64,000 nucleotides of DNA from Bacteroides ihuae (GCF_900104585.1 NZ_FNVX01000002.1:1-64000); one strand, 5' to 3'; shown: positions 43,099 through 52,974, numbered from the stretch's first letter. A program made the numbers and translations. Notes: generated from the sequence alone by a model not told the origin.

Positions 43099-43659
43099 AT
43101 GGATAAAACATTATATACCCTCAACGTTTATTCGGAGAATATCGCTGGTATTCTAAATCAGATTACCACTATATTTACCCGTCGACAGTTGAACATAGAG
43201 AGCTTGAATGTCTCGGCGTCTTCTATTAAAGGTATCCACAAATATACAATTACGTTATGTACCGATGAAGATACGATACAGAAGGTTACTAAGCAGATAG
43301 AGAAGCGTATTGATGTGGTACAGGCTCATTACTTTACCGATGATGAAATCTTTTATCGGGAGATTGCTCTCTATAAAGTTCCTACACAGGAATTATTGGA
43401 AAGCAATCAAATAGAATATATTGTAAGTAGACATAATGCACGCATTATTGAAGTGAACTCCACCTTTCTGGTGATTCAGAAGTCGGGTACTACGGAGGAA
43501 ACGCAGTCGCTTTATGATGATCTGATAGAAATTGGCATTTTACAGTTTGTACGCTCGGGACGTATTGCTATCACTAAAAGTTGTGTAGAGAAACTTAGCG
43601 AATACCTTACTGAAAGAGAAGAAAAGCACATTCGGTGCAAAAAGAACTGTGAAGAATGA
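43099..43659 (+). CDS. ilvN: Acetolactate synthase, small regulatory subunit
   Basis: 186 residues. Regulatory subunit that gives valine feedback control to the catalytic subunit. N-terminal ACT domain: TLNVYSENIAGILNQITTIFTRRQLNIESLNVSAS with the conserved GIHKYTI strand; the second half is the ALS_ss C-terminal domain (EIALYKVPTQEL, NARIIEVNSTFLVIQKSG). Ends with ...ERCKKNCEE-like basic tail. Its stop overlaps the thioesterase start by 4 bases (ATGA). Homologues are named ilvN or ilvH. Confidence 0.95.
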   Translation: MDKTLYTLNVYSENIAGILNQITTIFTRRQLNIESLNVSASSIKGIHKYTITLCTDEDTIQKVTKQIEKRIDVVQAHYFTDDEIFYREIALYKVPTQELLESNQIEYIVSRHNARIIEVNSTFLVIQKSGTTEETQSLYDDLIEIGILQFVRSGRIAITKSCVEKLSEYLTEREEKHIRCKKNCEE

Positions 43660-44411
43660 GTGACGAAGATAGTAAGCATAGTAAGGTTGGAACGTATCAT
43701 TTTGTAGCGGAACCTTTTCATGTTGATTTTAACGGTAGACTGACAATGGGGGTATTAGGCAATCATCTGCTGAACTGTGCCGGATTTCATTCTACTGACC
43801 GTGGCTTTGGTATCGCTTCTCTTAACGAAGACAATTATACTTGGGTGCTATCTCGCTTAGCTATTGAACTGGATGAGATGCCTTATCAGTACGAAGAATT
43901 TACGATTCAGACGTGGGTGGAAAATATCTACCGCCTCTTTACTGATCGTAACTTTGCTATTATTAATAAAGATGGAAAGAAGATAGGTTATGCTCGTTCG
44001 GTGTGGGCGATGATCAACCTTGCCACTCGTAAACCGGCTGATCTGTTGGCTTTGCATGGAGGTGGTATTGTTGATTATGTATGCGAAGAATCTTGTCCGA
44101 TAGAAAAGCCTTCGCGTATTAAGGTTGACACACAAGAGATTGTCTCGGTTATAGTGGCAAAATATAGTGATATTGATATTAATGGACACGTCAATAGCAT
44201 TCGCTACATAGAGCATATTCTCGATCTGTTTCCTATTGAAATGTATAAGACAAAACATATCCATCGTTTCGAAATGGCTTATGTTGCTGAAAGTTATTAT
44301 GGTGATGAGTTATCGTTCATCAAACAACAAGTCGCTGAAGGAGAATATCATCTGGAAGTGAAGAAGAACGAAGACGAAGTCGTTTGTCGTTCGAAAATAA
44401 TATTTGAGTAA
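43656..44411 (+). CDS. Acyl-ACP thioesterase inside the ilv operon
   Basis: 251 residues. Fat/TesA-type hot-dog thioesterase: YHFVAEPFHVDFNGRLTMGVLGNHLLNCA, then SIDINGHVNSIRYIEHILDL-type DIDINGHVNSIRYIEHI with the conserved Asn/His pair in the second hot-dog. Hydrolyses acyl-ACP to release free fatty acids. Coupled to ilvN by ATGA overlap and followed by ilvC after 74 bases, so it is a member of the same operon. Branched-chain keto acids are precursors of branched fatty acids, which may explain its place; this is inference. Confidence 0.9.
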   Translation: MSDEDSKHSKVGTYHFVAEPFHVDFNGRLTMGVLGNHLLNCAGFHSTDRGFGIASLNEDNYTWVLSRLAIELDEMPYQYEEFTIQTWVENIYRLFTDRNFAIINKDGKKIGYARSVWAMINLATRKPADLLALHGGGIVDYVCEESCPIEKPSRIKVDTQEIVSVIVAKYSDIDINGHVNSIRYIEHILDLFPIEMYKTKHIHRFEMAYVAESYYGDELSFIKQQVAEGEYHLEVKKNEDEVVCRSKIIFE

Positions 44412-44485
44412 AAGTTTAAATAATATATTAATAATCAGTCGTCTATCCGTTATCGCGGAAGAGAAGGCTTAAAAACTAAAACAAA

Positions 44486-45532
44486 ATGGCACAAATGAAT
44501 TTTGGCGGGGTTACCGAAAATGTGGTAACACGTGAAGAATTTCCGTTAGAAAAAGCGCGTGAGGTATTGAAAGATGAAGTTATTGCTGTTATCGGTTATG
44601 GTGTACAAGGTCCGGGCCAGTCGCTGAACTTGCGCGACAATGGATTTAATGTAATCGTAGGCCAACGCAAAGGTGGCAAAACATGGGAAAAAGCTGTAGC
44701 CGATGGTTGGGTACCAGGCGAAACTCTTTTCGATATTGCTGAAGCTTGTCAACGTGCAACAATTATCCAATACTTACTTTCGGATGCTGCCCAGATTGAA
44801 GTATGGCCAACAGTAAAAGAAAACCTGACAGCCGGAAAAGCTCTTTATTTTTCTCATGGCTTTGGTATCACATACAAAGAACGTACCGGTATCGTTCCTC
44901 CTGCTGATGTAGATGTTATTCTGATAGCTCCTAAAGGTTCGGGTACTTCTCTTCGTACTATGTTCCTCGAAGGTCGTGGTTTGAACTCTTCTTATGCTAT
45001 CTTCCAAGACGCAACCGGTCACGCATGGGATCGTGTTGTTGCATTGGGTATCGGTGTTGGTTCAGGTTACTTGTTCGAGACAACTTTCAAACGTGAGGTT
45101 TATTCAGACCTTACCGGAGAACGCGGTACATTGATGGGTGCTATCCAAGGATTGTTGCTTGCTCAATATGAGACATTGCGTGAGAACGGACATACTCCTT
45201 CTGAAGCATTCAACGAAACAGTAGAAGAACTGACTCAATCATTGATGCCTCTTTTTGCAAAGAACGGTATGGATTGGATGTATGCAAACTGTTCCACTAC
45301 AGCTCAACGTGGTGCTCTTGATTGGATGGGACCATTTCACGATGCGTCAAAACCTGTATTCGAGAAACTTTACCACGAAGTAAAAGTCGGAAACGAAGCA
45401 CAACGTTCTATTGATTCTAACTCTCAACCGGATTACCGCGAGAAGTTGGATGAAGAACTTCGTCAACTTCGCGAAAGCGAAATGTGGAGAACAGGAGCTG
45501 TTGTTCGTAAGTTGCGTCCGGAAAATAATTAA
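44486..45532 (+). CDS. ilvC: Ketol-acid reductoisomerase
   Basis: 348 residues. Isomerises and reduces acetolactate to dihydroxyisovalerate with NADPH. Rossmann region VIGYGVQGPGQSLNLRDNG with GQRKGGKTW cofactor loop, SHGFGI, APKGSGTSLR, and the knotted C-terminal domain with ETTFKREVYSDLTGERGTLMGAIQG (metal-binding E and D) and SNCSTTAQRG-like ANCSTTAQRGALDW. Class I length. Last gene of the ilv operon before a strong terminator. Confidence 0.97.
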   Translation: MAQMNFGGVTENVVTREEFPLEKAREVLKDEVIAVIGYGVQGPGQSLNLRDNGFNVIVGQRKGGKTWEKAVADGWVPGETLFDIAEACQRATIIQYLLSDAAQIEVWPTVKENLTAGKALYFSHGFGITYKERTGIVPPADVDVILIAPKGSGTSLRTMFLEGRGLNSSYAIFQDATGHAWDRVVALGIGVGSGYLFETTFKREVYSDLTGERGTLMGAIQGLLLAQYETLRENGHTPSEAFNETVEELTQSLMPLFAKNGMDWMYANCSTTAQRGALDWMGPFHDASKPVFEKLYHEVKVGNEAQRSIDSNSQPDYREKLDEELRQLRESEMWRTGAVVRKLRPENN

Positions 45533-45554
45533 TTGATTAGCAATTTTAAATAGT

Positions 45555-45585
45555 AGGGGATGTCCGTTGGGGCATCCCTTTTTTT
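45555..45585 (+). terminator. Terminator of the ilv operon
   Basis: GGGATG / CATCCC stem (extended by G-T and A-T pairs) with a 10-base loop and a run of seven T. Confidence 0.92.
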
Positions 45586-45597
45586 GTTTGTACTGCA

Positions 45598-46398
45598 TTG
45601 ATTCATCCTACTCTTGTTTATTGGATACATCTTTATTTAGATAAAACTGACGCTTCTTGGGTAAGCTTTGTCTGGATGATGGATACACACCATGCAGAAC
45701 CCGGTCCCATATGGTTTGTGTTGACGCTTCTGTTTATTGAAACGGTTTATGCTTTTTATCGTCGTTTCTTTGCCGGCACTTTATCTAAATTGATTCCTGA
45801 TAAATTGCCTTCAACAACAGGGATATTCATGTTTATGATTTTAACAGGGTTTGTAGCTTATCTTATTCGAATGGTTTATCCGGTCGGTACCTCTTTCTTT
45901 GGCTTGCAATTTGGTTTTTTCTCTCTTTATATCGGTATGTATCTTGTGGGTATTATCGCTTGTCGATGCAATTGGATGGAACAATTAACATTGAAAGGCG
46001 CTATCCCTTGGTTTGCCCTTTCGCTTATTTGTATTCTTATATTAATGATTGCAACAAGGGCAGAAGACGTTACTCCTTTCCTTGGAGGACTTAATCTGTC
46101 AGCCCTGTTTTATGCCATGTGGGAGCCGGTGATGTGTGTTGGTATTAGCTATTTTCTATTGGCATTTTCTAAAGAATATTTCAATAGACCGAATAAATTT
46201 ATTCTCACCCTTTCCGGTGACAGCTACGCTGCTTACATTATTCACCCAATGGTGGTAGTATGCTGTACTTTCTTAGTTGAGCAACTTTCTGCTTCACCTT
46301 TAGCAAAACTTGCTTTAGTTCTGGTTATAGGCATTCCATGTTGTTTTGCAATATCTCATCTGTTTAGATTAATACCGGGAATGAAGAAAGTATTTTAA
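45598..46398 (+). pseudogene. Acyltransferase-3 family protein, 5'-truncated
   Basis: An open frame of 266 codons with no ATG at its start: the first usable codon is TTG at 45598, and the frame is open only back to 45550, across the ilvC terminator. The body is typical of the O-acyltransferase (acyltransferase 3) family: IWFVLTLLFIETVYAFYRRFF, then eight or so membrane helices and a conserved-looking SGDSYAAYIIHPMVVV. The first ~65 residues with helix 1 and the catalytic histidine motif are missing. I read it as a decayed gene fused to the ilv terminator, although an odd TTG-started gene cannot be fully excluded. Confidence 0.65.
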
Positions 46399-46634
46399 TG
46401 GTTTTCTTGCTAAGTATTGGCAAAGTTGATGTGAATTCATTTATCTTTTGTGATAAATGTTATAGGCCTAATCTTAACAGCTTACGCCCGTAAACCGAAG
46501 TGTTTTTAATCGAGAAAGAGTTTAATGATGACATCTAAAGTAGTTAATAGTAGGTTCATGCGAATAATGTGAGTGAATCTATTATATTCTTAGTTGATAT
46601 GAAATATCCGATAATAAGGAGAACTGAGAGATAA
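46399..46634. other. Unannotated AT-rich spacer
   Basis: About 240 bases with no recognisable gene, promoter or terminator. It separates the ilv operon and acyltransferase remnant from the next locus. Confidence 0.4.
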
Positions 46635-46814
46635 ATGTACCTTTTCTTTGGCTTGAGCTTACCTCTTATGGCTTGTCAGCTACGCAGAAGGGGTTCTCGC
46701 TTTTTTCTTTCTTATAGAAGAATGCTTATAGATTATCTTTATATATTCACCGTATTTTACTGTATTGTTTTCGGTGTTAAGTCATTAAATAGTTCTAGTA
46801 TTTTATTAAATTAG
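46635..46814 (+). CDS. Doubtful 59-codon hydrophobic ORF
   Basis: ATG 46635 to stop 46814, starting MYLFFGLSLPLMACQLRRRG, with a second hydrophobic segment (DYLYIFTVFYCIVFGV). An AAGGAG lies 13-18 bases upstream, a little far. No family is recognised. It may be a small membrane protein or a chance ORF in AT-rich DNA. Confidence 0.22.
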   Translation: MYLFFGLSLPLMACQLRRRGSRFFLSYRRMLIDYLYIFTVFYCIVFGVKSLNSSSILLN

Positions 46815-47092
46815 TAACACCAATTTTTTTATATTATATTAAATATGTATTATTCATATAGTATGCTATTTGTGCTATTATTAATGATAGTGATGCTCTA
46901 TTTCTTTATTTTACGTCATAATGATCCTTATGATTTTTTTTCGTATTGTCTATTTTTCATATAAAATAGAATAATTGAATTGATATTTATTTCAAATATA
47001 AAGCATTTTATCCAATTTAAGTGAAAATTGATTTAATTTGCAATTAATTCACTAATATCTTTTTGTTTATTCAATATTGTTGAAATAATTTG
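46815..47092. other. AT-rich promoter region of SusC locus 2
   Basis: Very AT-rich stretch without ORFs, ending at the -7 box of the SusC/SusD locus 2. I see no regulatory dyad. Confidence 0.45.
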
Positions 47093-47100
47093 TATTTTTG
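47093..47100 (+). promoter_or_regulatory. -7 box of SusC locus 2
   Basis: TATTTTTG, full consensus. The predicted start near 47107 fits the ATG at 47177 and puts the upstream frame extension (from 47090) out of the transcript. Confidence 0.65.
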
Positions 47101-47176
47101 CAAATATTATGTATTGTATATGTTTGTTCAATTAACTATTATTATTCTAGTATTATATAAAAAAAGAGTATCGCTT

Positions 47177-50100
47177 ATGAAAAAAACGGGAATTACATTA
47201 TTCTGTATGTTTCTAAGTATCGTTGCATTTGCTCAATTGAAAGCTATAAAAGGTAGCATTATTGACGAGATTGGGGAACCAGTCATAGGAGCTTCGATAT
47301 TGGTGAAAGGTACAACGACGGGCACGACTACCGATGTCGATGGACGATTTACTTTAACTGTAGCAACGGGTAAAATCTTGGTCATATCATATATTGGTTA
47401 TGAACGTCAGGAGTTAAAAGCTCAGAATGGTATGAGGGTGAAAATGAAAAGTACAGCAGAAAGTCTTGAGGGAGTTGTTATAACTGGTATGTCCCGTATG
47501 GACAAACGTTTGTTTACTGGTGCAACAGATAAATTGAATGCTAGTGATGCTATGCTTAATGGTATTCCTGATATTAGTCGTTCATTAGAAGGACGCTCTG
47601 CCGGAGTTTCCGTGCAGAATGTTTCAGGAACTTTTGGTACTGCTCCTAAAATTAGAGTGCGCGGCGCTACATCTATATATGGTAGTTCTAAACCTCTTTG
47701 GGTGATTGACGGTGTGATTATGGAGGATGTAAGTGAGGTGAGTGCCGATGCTCTTTCTTCCGGAGATGCCGAAACACTTATTGGATCTGCTATTGCTGGT
47801 TTAAATTCAGATGATATAGAGAGCTTTCAGATATTAAAAGATGGTAGTGCTACTTCCATTTACGGTGCAAGAGCGATGGCTGGTGTGATTGTTATTACTA
47901 CCAAGAAGGGTAAGGCAGGGCAAAGTCGTATAAACTATACTAGTGAGTTGACTTATCGCCTGAGGCCTAGTTATGGGAATTTTAATATATTAAATTCTCA
48001 GGACCAAATGGGAATTTATAAAGAGATGCAAGAGAAAGGCTGGCTAAACTATGCTGAAACAGCCAATTATGCTGAAAGTGGTGTTTATGGTAAAATGTAC
48101 GAGCTAATGAATACGTACGATGAAACTACTGGTCAATTTTTATTACGAAACGACAAGGAAAGCCAATATGGTTATTTGAAAAGTGCGGAAATGAGGAATA
48201 CAAATTGGTTTAGTGAGTTATTTAATGAAAATATTTCGCAAAATCATTCAATGAGTATTTCATCTGGAAATGAGAAAGCAAGTTATTACGCATCATTGAG
48301 TGCAATGCTTGATCCTGGATGGTATAAACAGAGTGAGGTGAATCGATACACTGCCAATTTAAATGCAAACTATAGAATTTTAGATAATCTTACGTTTAAT
48401 ATGATTTCTAATGCTTCGTATCGTAAGCAAAAAGCGCCTGGTACACTTAGCCAGGATGTGGATGCTGTTTCGGGTAAGGTAAAGAGAGATTTTGATATAA
48501 ATCCGTACTCGTATGCCTTAAATTCTTCTCGTGCGCTAGATCCGTCTGTTTACTATACAAGTAATTATGCTCCATTTAACATTGTGCATGAACTGCAATC
48601 TAACTATATTGACCTGAACGTGACAGACCTTAGATTTCAGGGGGAGTTGAGATGGAAAGTTATACCTGAGTTGGAATTAAGTGTGCTGGGAGCAGTTAAA
48701 TATTCGGCAACTTCTCAAGAGCATAATCTGTTGGATAATTCAAACCAAGCTGAAGCTTACAGAGCAATGAGTACCAGTGTCATCCGTGATAATAACCCGT
48801 TATTGTATACAGATCCCGATAATCCTTATGCATTACCTATTTCTATCCTGCCCAATGGTGGCATTTATAAAAGAACAGATAATCGTATGAATGGATATGA
48901 CTTCCGTACAACAGCTAGTTGGAATCATACTTTTAATAGAATACATATATTGAATCTTTTTGGTGGAATGGAATTGAATAGTATTGATCGTGAGAAGAGC
49001 TATTTTAATGGCTGGGGAATGCAATATTCTAAGGGGGAAATTCCATTTTATGTGTATCAGTTCTTTAAGAAGGGAGTTGAGGATGGCACAAACTATTATT
49101 CGTTAGATCATACTAGGGTAAGAAACGCTGCTTTTTTTGGTAATGCAACCTACTCTTATAAAGGTAAGTATACCTTTAACGGCACTTATCGTTATGAGGG
49201 TACTAACGGACTCGGTAAGTCTCGTTCTTCTCGTTGGTTGCCAACTTGGAATTTGGCGGGTTCGTGGAATGTGCATGAAGAGGCTTTTTTCAGATCACTA
49301 GAACCAACATTGTCACATTTTACTATTAAGGCCTCTTATAGCCTAACTGCAGATAGAGGACCTCTTAAATACACGAATTCTACGGCTGTTATCAAAGCGT
49401 ATATCCCGTATCGACCATTTTCCAGTGTAAAAGAATCAGGTTTACAGAAGGAACAATCGGAAAATAGTGAGCTGACTTATGAGAAAAAGCATGAATTGAA
49501 TATTGGTTTTGACGCCGGCTTTTTAAACAACCGCATTAGCGTAGCCTTCGATTGGTACAAGCGTGATAATTTTGACTTGATAGGGCCTACTATAACTACT
49601 GGTACAACAGGTGGCGTTATTCGATATGCAAATACTGCTTCGATGCGCTCAAATGGAGAAGAATTAACTATTTCTACGAAAAATATTGTATCTCCGGATT
49701 TTAAATGGTCTACGAATTTTATTTTCTCACACACCAAGAACACTGTTACCGATTTGATGTCTCAGTCTAGAGTGATTGATTTGGTGAATGGAAATGGTTT
49801 TGCCATGAAAGGTTATCCTGTTAGAAGTTTGTTCTCAATACCTTTTAGAGGGTTAACTGAAGATGGTTTGCCTACTTTTACTAACGAATCTGGTAATTTG
49901 ACAATTACAGATATTAATTTTCAGGAGCGTAATAAACTAAGTTTTTTAAAATATGAAGGTCCTACAGATCCTACTATTACAGGAAGTTTTGGTAATATAT
50001 TTTCATATAAAAACATCAAGCTGAATGTGTTTGTAACCTATTCTTTCGGAAACGTAGTTCGTCTGGATGATGTGTTCGATGCTAGATATAATGATTTAAC

Positions 50101-50485
50101 TTCAATGACTAAAGAGTTTAAAAATCGTTGGGTCATTTCGGGAAATACAACTCAGACTAATGTGCCTGTTCTTGCCAGCAGACGACAATACACAAGTTAT
50201 CCATCTCTGAAAGTTGCCTATAATGCTTATAATTATTCTGATGTACGGGTAGCAAAAGGAGATTTCGTGAGAATGAAAGAAATATCTTTGATGTATGATT
50301 TCCCTAAGAGTTGGATAAAAAGGACTCAAATAGCAGATTTATCGGTGAAACTGCAGGCAACTAATTTATTTTTAATTTATGCTGATTCTAAGTTGAATGG
50401 ACAAGATCCTGAATTTTTTCGGTCGGGAGGTGTTGCGGCTCCTGTTCCAAAGCAATTTACATTGACACTTAAGTTGGGATTTTAA
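47177..50485 (+). CDS. SusC/RagA-like TonB-dependent importer (locus 2)
   Basis: 1102 residues from ATG 47177. Signal peptide ends FLSIVAFAQ. Carboxypeptidase-like regulatory domain (KGSIIDEIGEPVIGASILVKG), TonB box EGVVITGMS, plug with GRSAGVSVQNVSG, IRVRGATSIYGSSKPLWVIDG and KDGSATSIYGARAMAGVI, then a beta-barrel ending in QFTLTLKLGF. Imports oligomers into the periplasm using TonB power. Followed by susD and three envelope lipoproteins; the lack of glycosidases and the presence of a metallopeptidase-like lipoprotein suggest a peptide rather than sugar substrate (inference). Confidence 0.95.
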   Translation: MKKTGITLFCMFLSIVAFAQLKAIKGSIIDEIGEPVIGASILVKGTTTGTTTDVDGRFTLTVATGKILVISYIGYERQELKAQNGMRVKMKSTAESLEGVVITGMSRMDKRLFTGATDKLNASDAMLNGIPDISRSLEGRSAGVSVQNVSGTFGTAPKIRVRGATSIYGSSKPLWVIDGVIMEDVSEVSADALSSGDAETLIGSAIAGLNSDDIESFQILKDGSATSIYGARAMAGVIVITTKKGKAGQSRINYTSELTYRLRPSYGNFNILNSQDQMGIYKEMQEKGWLNYAETANYAESGVYGKMYELMNTYDETTGQFLLRNDKESQYGYLKSAEMRNTNWFSELFNENISQNHSMSISSGNEKASYYASLSAMLDPGWYKQSEVNRYTANLNANYRILDNLTFNMISNASYRKQKAPGTLSQDVDAVSGKVKRDFDINPYSYALNSSRALDPSVYYTSNYAPFNIVHELQSNYIDLNVTDLRFQGELRWKVIPELELSVLGAVKYSATSQEHNLLDNSNQAEAYRAMSTSVIRDNNPLLYTDPDNPYALPISILPNGGIYKRTDNRMNGYDFRTTASWNHTFNRIHILNLFGGMELNSIDREKSYFNGWGMQYSKGEIPFYVYQFFKKGVEDGTNYYSLDHTRVRNAAFFGNATYSYKGKYTFNGTYRYEGTNGLGKSRSSRWLPTWNLAGSWNVHEEAFFRSLEPTLSHFTIKASYSLTADRGPLKYTNSTAVIKAYIPYRPFSSVKESGLQKEQSENSELTYEKKHELNIGFDAGFLNNRISVAFDWYKRDNFDLIGPTITTGTTGGVIRYANTASMRSNGEELTISTKNIVSPDFKWSTNFIFSHTKNTVTDLMSQSRVIDLVNGNGFAMKGYPVRSLFSIPFRGLTEDGLPTFTNESGNLTITDINFQERNKLSFLKYEGPTDPTITGSFGNIFSYKNIKLNVFVTYSFGNVVRLDDVFDARYNDLTSMTKEFKNRWVISGNTTQTNVPVLASRRQYTSYPSLKVAYNAYNYSDVRVAKGDFVRMKEISLMYDFPKSWIKRTQIADLSVKLQATNLFLIYADSKLNGQDPEFFRSGGVAAPVPKQFTLTLKLGF

Positions 50486-50496
50486 TATAAAAAAAT

Positions 50497-52059
50497 ATGA
50501 ATATGAAAATAAATAAATACTACTACGCCCTGTTGTGCATGATCCTTATATTTGCTTCGTGCGATGACTATCTAGATGTTTTACCGGATAACAGAACTGA
50601 AATTGATACCGAAGATAAAGTAGGGCAGCTGTTAGTTTCAGCTTATTCTCAAAATAATCCGAATATGCTATTTGAAATGGCTTCTGATAATACAGATAAT
50701 ATGGCTAATAATTATTTAGCATACGATAGATTTCAGATACAGGCTTATCAATGGGATGATATAACTGAGGTTGGTCAAGACGAGACTCCTCAAAATCTTT
50801 GGGAAGGTTATTATACAGCTCTTTCTACAGCCAATACAGCATTGGATGCAATTATTAATTTAGGAAATACGCCTACATTGCAGGCTGAAAAGGGTGAAGC
50901 CTTGATGTGTAGAGCATATGCCGATTTTATGCTTGCAAATGTATTCTGTGATGCTTATTCGGAATTAACGGCCAGCAAAAAGTTGGGACTTCCATATCCA
51001 ACAGAACCAGAAACTACTATTTCGCCTAAATATGATAGAGGAACTTTGGCCGAGTTGTATAGCAAGATAGATGCCGATATTGAAGAGGCATTGTCTTTGA
51101 TAGATGATGCCGCTTATTCTGTGCCTTCTTACCATTTTAATAAAAAAGCAGCATATGCTTTTGCGGCAAGGTTTAATCTATATTATCAGAAATACGATAA
51201 GGCAATAGCCTATGCAACTAAAGCATTGGGCGAATCGCCAAAAAGTATTTTGAGAGATTGGGAATCATGGAATAATTTGTCTAAAAATGGTCAAATCCAA
51301 CCAAATGCTTATGTGGACTCTAATGTCCAGGCAAATTTCTTATTGCAAAGTGTTTATTCTTTGTGGGGAGGCATTGGTGGAAATTACTCAATGGGCGATC
51401 GTTACGGGCATGGTACTTATATTTCTAAGAATGAAACGATAGGCGCATCCGGTCCTTGGGGTGAGAATCTAAAAGTTCTTTATTACGGCGCATTTGCCAA
51501 TTCGAGTCTGCCGAAAGAGGTAATTCGTAAAATTGGCTATTACTTTGAATATACTGATTATTCAAGTGGTATAGGTAATGCGCATTCTGTTTATTCTGTG
51601 TTTAATGCTGAGGAAACACTGCTTTGCAGGGCAGAAGCTTATGCTCTAAAGACAGAATATACTAAGGCTGTTGAAGATATCAATACTTTGCTTAGTGTTT
51701 TTTCATCAACTAATGGAATTACTTTGGATGAAATAAAGGCGTATTATTCTGCTATTGCTTACTATGCTCCTACAAGCCCAACAGTGAAGAAAAAATTTAA
51801 TACTGATTTTACCATAGAGACAGGAACTCAAGAACCTCTTTTGCAATGTATTCTTCAGCTCAGAAGGTTGATAACTTTGCATGAAGGTTTACGCTGGCAA
51901 GATATAAAACGTTATGGCATGGTTATTTATCGTCGTACAATGAATGCTAATATGAAAGTAGGTGAAGTAGCCGATTCACTTGTTGTAAGTGATCCTCGTC
52001 GTGCTATTCAATTGCCACAAGATGTAATTACTGCCGGTATTACTGCTAACCCAAGATGA
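50497..52059 (+). CDS. SusD/RagB-like outer-membrane lipoprotein (locus 2)
   Basis: 520 residues. Lipoprotein signal with FASC lipobox (C at ~24). SusD features: DDYLDVLPDNR near the mature start, the GEALMCRAYADFMLANVFCDAYSE helix region, FNAEETLLCRAEAYALK, and the C-terminal LQLRRLITLHEGLRWQDIKRYGM. Surface lid for the SusC pore. ATG at 50503 is an alternative start. Eleven bases after susC. Confidence 0.93.
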   Translation: MNMKINKYYYALLCMILIFASCDDYLDVLPDNRTEIDTEDKVGQLLVSAYSQNNPNMLFEMASDNTDNMANNYLAYDRFQIQAYQWDDITEVGQDETPQNLWEGYYTALSTANTALDAIINLGNTPTLQAEKGEALMCRAYADFMLANVFCDAYSELTASKKLGLPYPTEPETTISPKYDRGTLAELYSKIDADIEEALSLIDDAAYSVPSYHFNKKAAYAFAARFNLYYQKYDKAIAYATKALGESPKSILRDWESWNNLSKNGQIQPNAYVDSNVQANFLLQSVYSLWGGIGGNYSMGDRYGHGTYISKNETIGASGPWGENLKVLYYGAFANSSLPKEVIRKIGYYFEYTDYSSGIGNAHSVYSVFNAEETLLCRAEAYALKTEYTKAVEDINTLLSVFSSTNGITLDEIKAYYSAIAYYAPTSPTVKKKFNTDFTIETGTQEPLLQCILQLRRLITLHEGLRWQDIKRYGMVIYRRTMNANMKVGEVADSLVVSDPRRAIQLPQDVITAGITANPR

Positions 52060-52079
52060 AAACAAAAAAATAAATCATT

Positions 52080-52967
52080 ATGATAAAAAAAATATTCTTT
52101 GGAATGTTAATGCTTACTCTCTCTTTCTCGATCACTAACTGTGAATCGGGTGATGAGTTAAGCTCCGATAGTGTTTTTGGTACTACGGTGGTTGTAAGAG
52201 ATTCTCTGGAGCGCTGGTTGCTGAAGAGTTATACTTACCCATATAATATAGATTTTAAATATAAGATGGAAGATATTGAATCTGACATGGACTATAACTT
52301 AGTGCCTGCAGATTCAGCTAAAGCTGCGAAGCTTGCTATTCTTATAAAGCATCTCTGGCTTGAATCTTATGATGAAGTGGCCGGTGTTACTTTTACCAAG
52401 ACTTATGTACCTCGTATCATTTATCTTGTAGGTTCAGCTGCTTATAACTCAAACAATACAATTGTGCTGGGAACAGCAGCAGGTGGACTGAAAATTACAC
52501 TTTATCTTGTGAATAATTTGACGCAAAGCTGGATTGAAGATCCGGAGACACTTAATCATTATTATTTTAAAACGATGCATCATGAATTCGGGCATATTTT
52601 AAATCAGAAGAAACCGTATGATGTAAGCTTTAAACTGATATCTGAAGCCTCTTATATTAGCGGTAACTGGTATCAATCGACTGATGTACAGGCGCATCAA
52701 CGTGGATTTGTGAGTGCTTATGCTCAAAGTGAACCGAATGAAGACTTTGTTGAAAATCTTTCTATATATGTAACCTATTCAAAGGATCAATGGCAGGCCA
52801 TACTTGATGCAGCAGGTGATGACGGAAAGGCTATTATCTTGAAAAAAATTGCCATAGTGAAAACATATATGAAAGAGTCATGGAAGATTGATTTGGATGA
52901 GTTGCGCGATGTTGTTCAAAGACGTCAGAGCGAAATTGAAAATCTTGATTTGGAAACCTTAAAGTAA
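52080..52967 (+). CDS. Lipoprotein with HExxH zinc motif (peptidase-Mx1-like)
   Basis: 295 residues. Lipobox SITNC (C21), so a surface or periplasmic lipoprotein. The HExxH motif is present: H168, E169, H172 in MHHEFGHILNQ, followed by a segment of ordinary length and an acidic stretch (NEDFVENLS) that could hold the third zinc ligand. Resembles the putative zinc-binding metallopeptidase family found next to SusCD and DUF4302 genes. Would trim the imported ligand or process peptides. Close to susD (20 bases). Confidence 0.82.
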   Translation: MIKKIFFGMLMLTLSFSITNCESGDELSSDSVFGTTVVVRDSLERWLLKSYTYPYNIDFKYKMEDIESDMDYNLVPADSAKAAKLAILIKHLWLESYDEVAGVTFTKTYVPRIIYLVGSAAYNSNNTIVLGTAAGGLKITLYLVNNLTQSWIEDPETLNHYYFKTMHHEFGHILNQKKPYDVSFKLISEASYISGNWYQSTDVQAHQRGFVSAYAQSEPNEDFVENLSIYVTYSKDQWQAILDAAGDDGKAIILKKIAIVKTYMKESWKIDLDELRDVVQRRQSEIENLDLETLK

Positions 52968-52974
52968 ATAGATA

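Noticed and set aside
47090..47176. N-terminal extension of SusC locus 2
   Set aside because: The -7 box at 47093-47100 lies inside it, and the typical signal peptide begins at ATG 47177.
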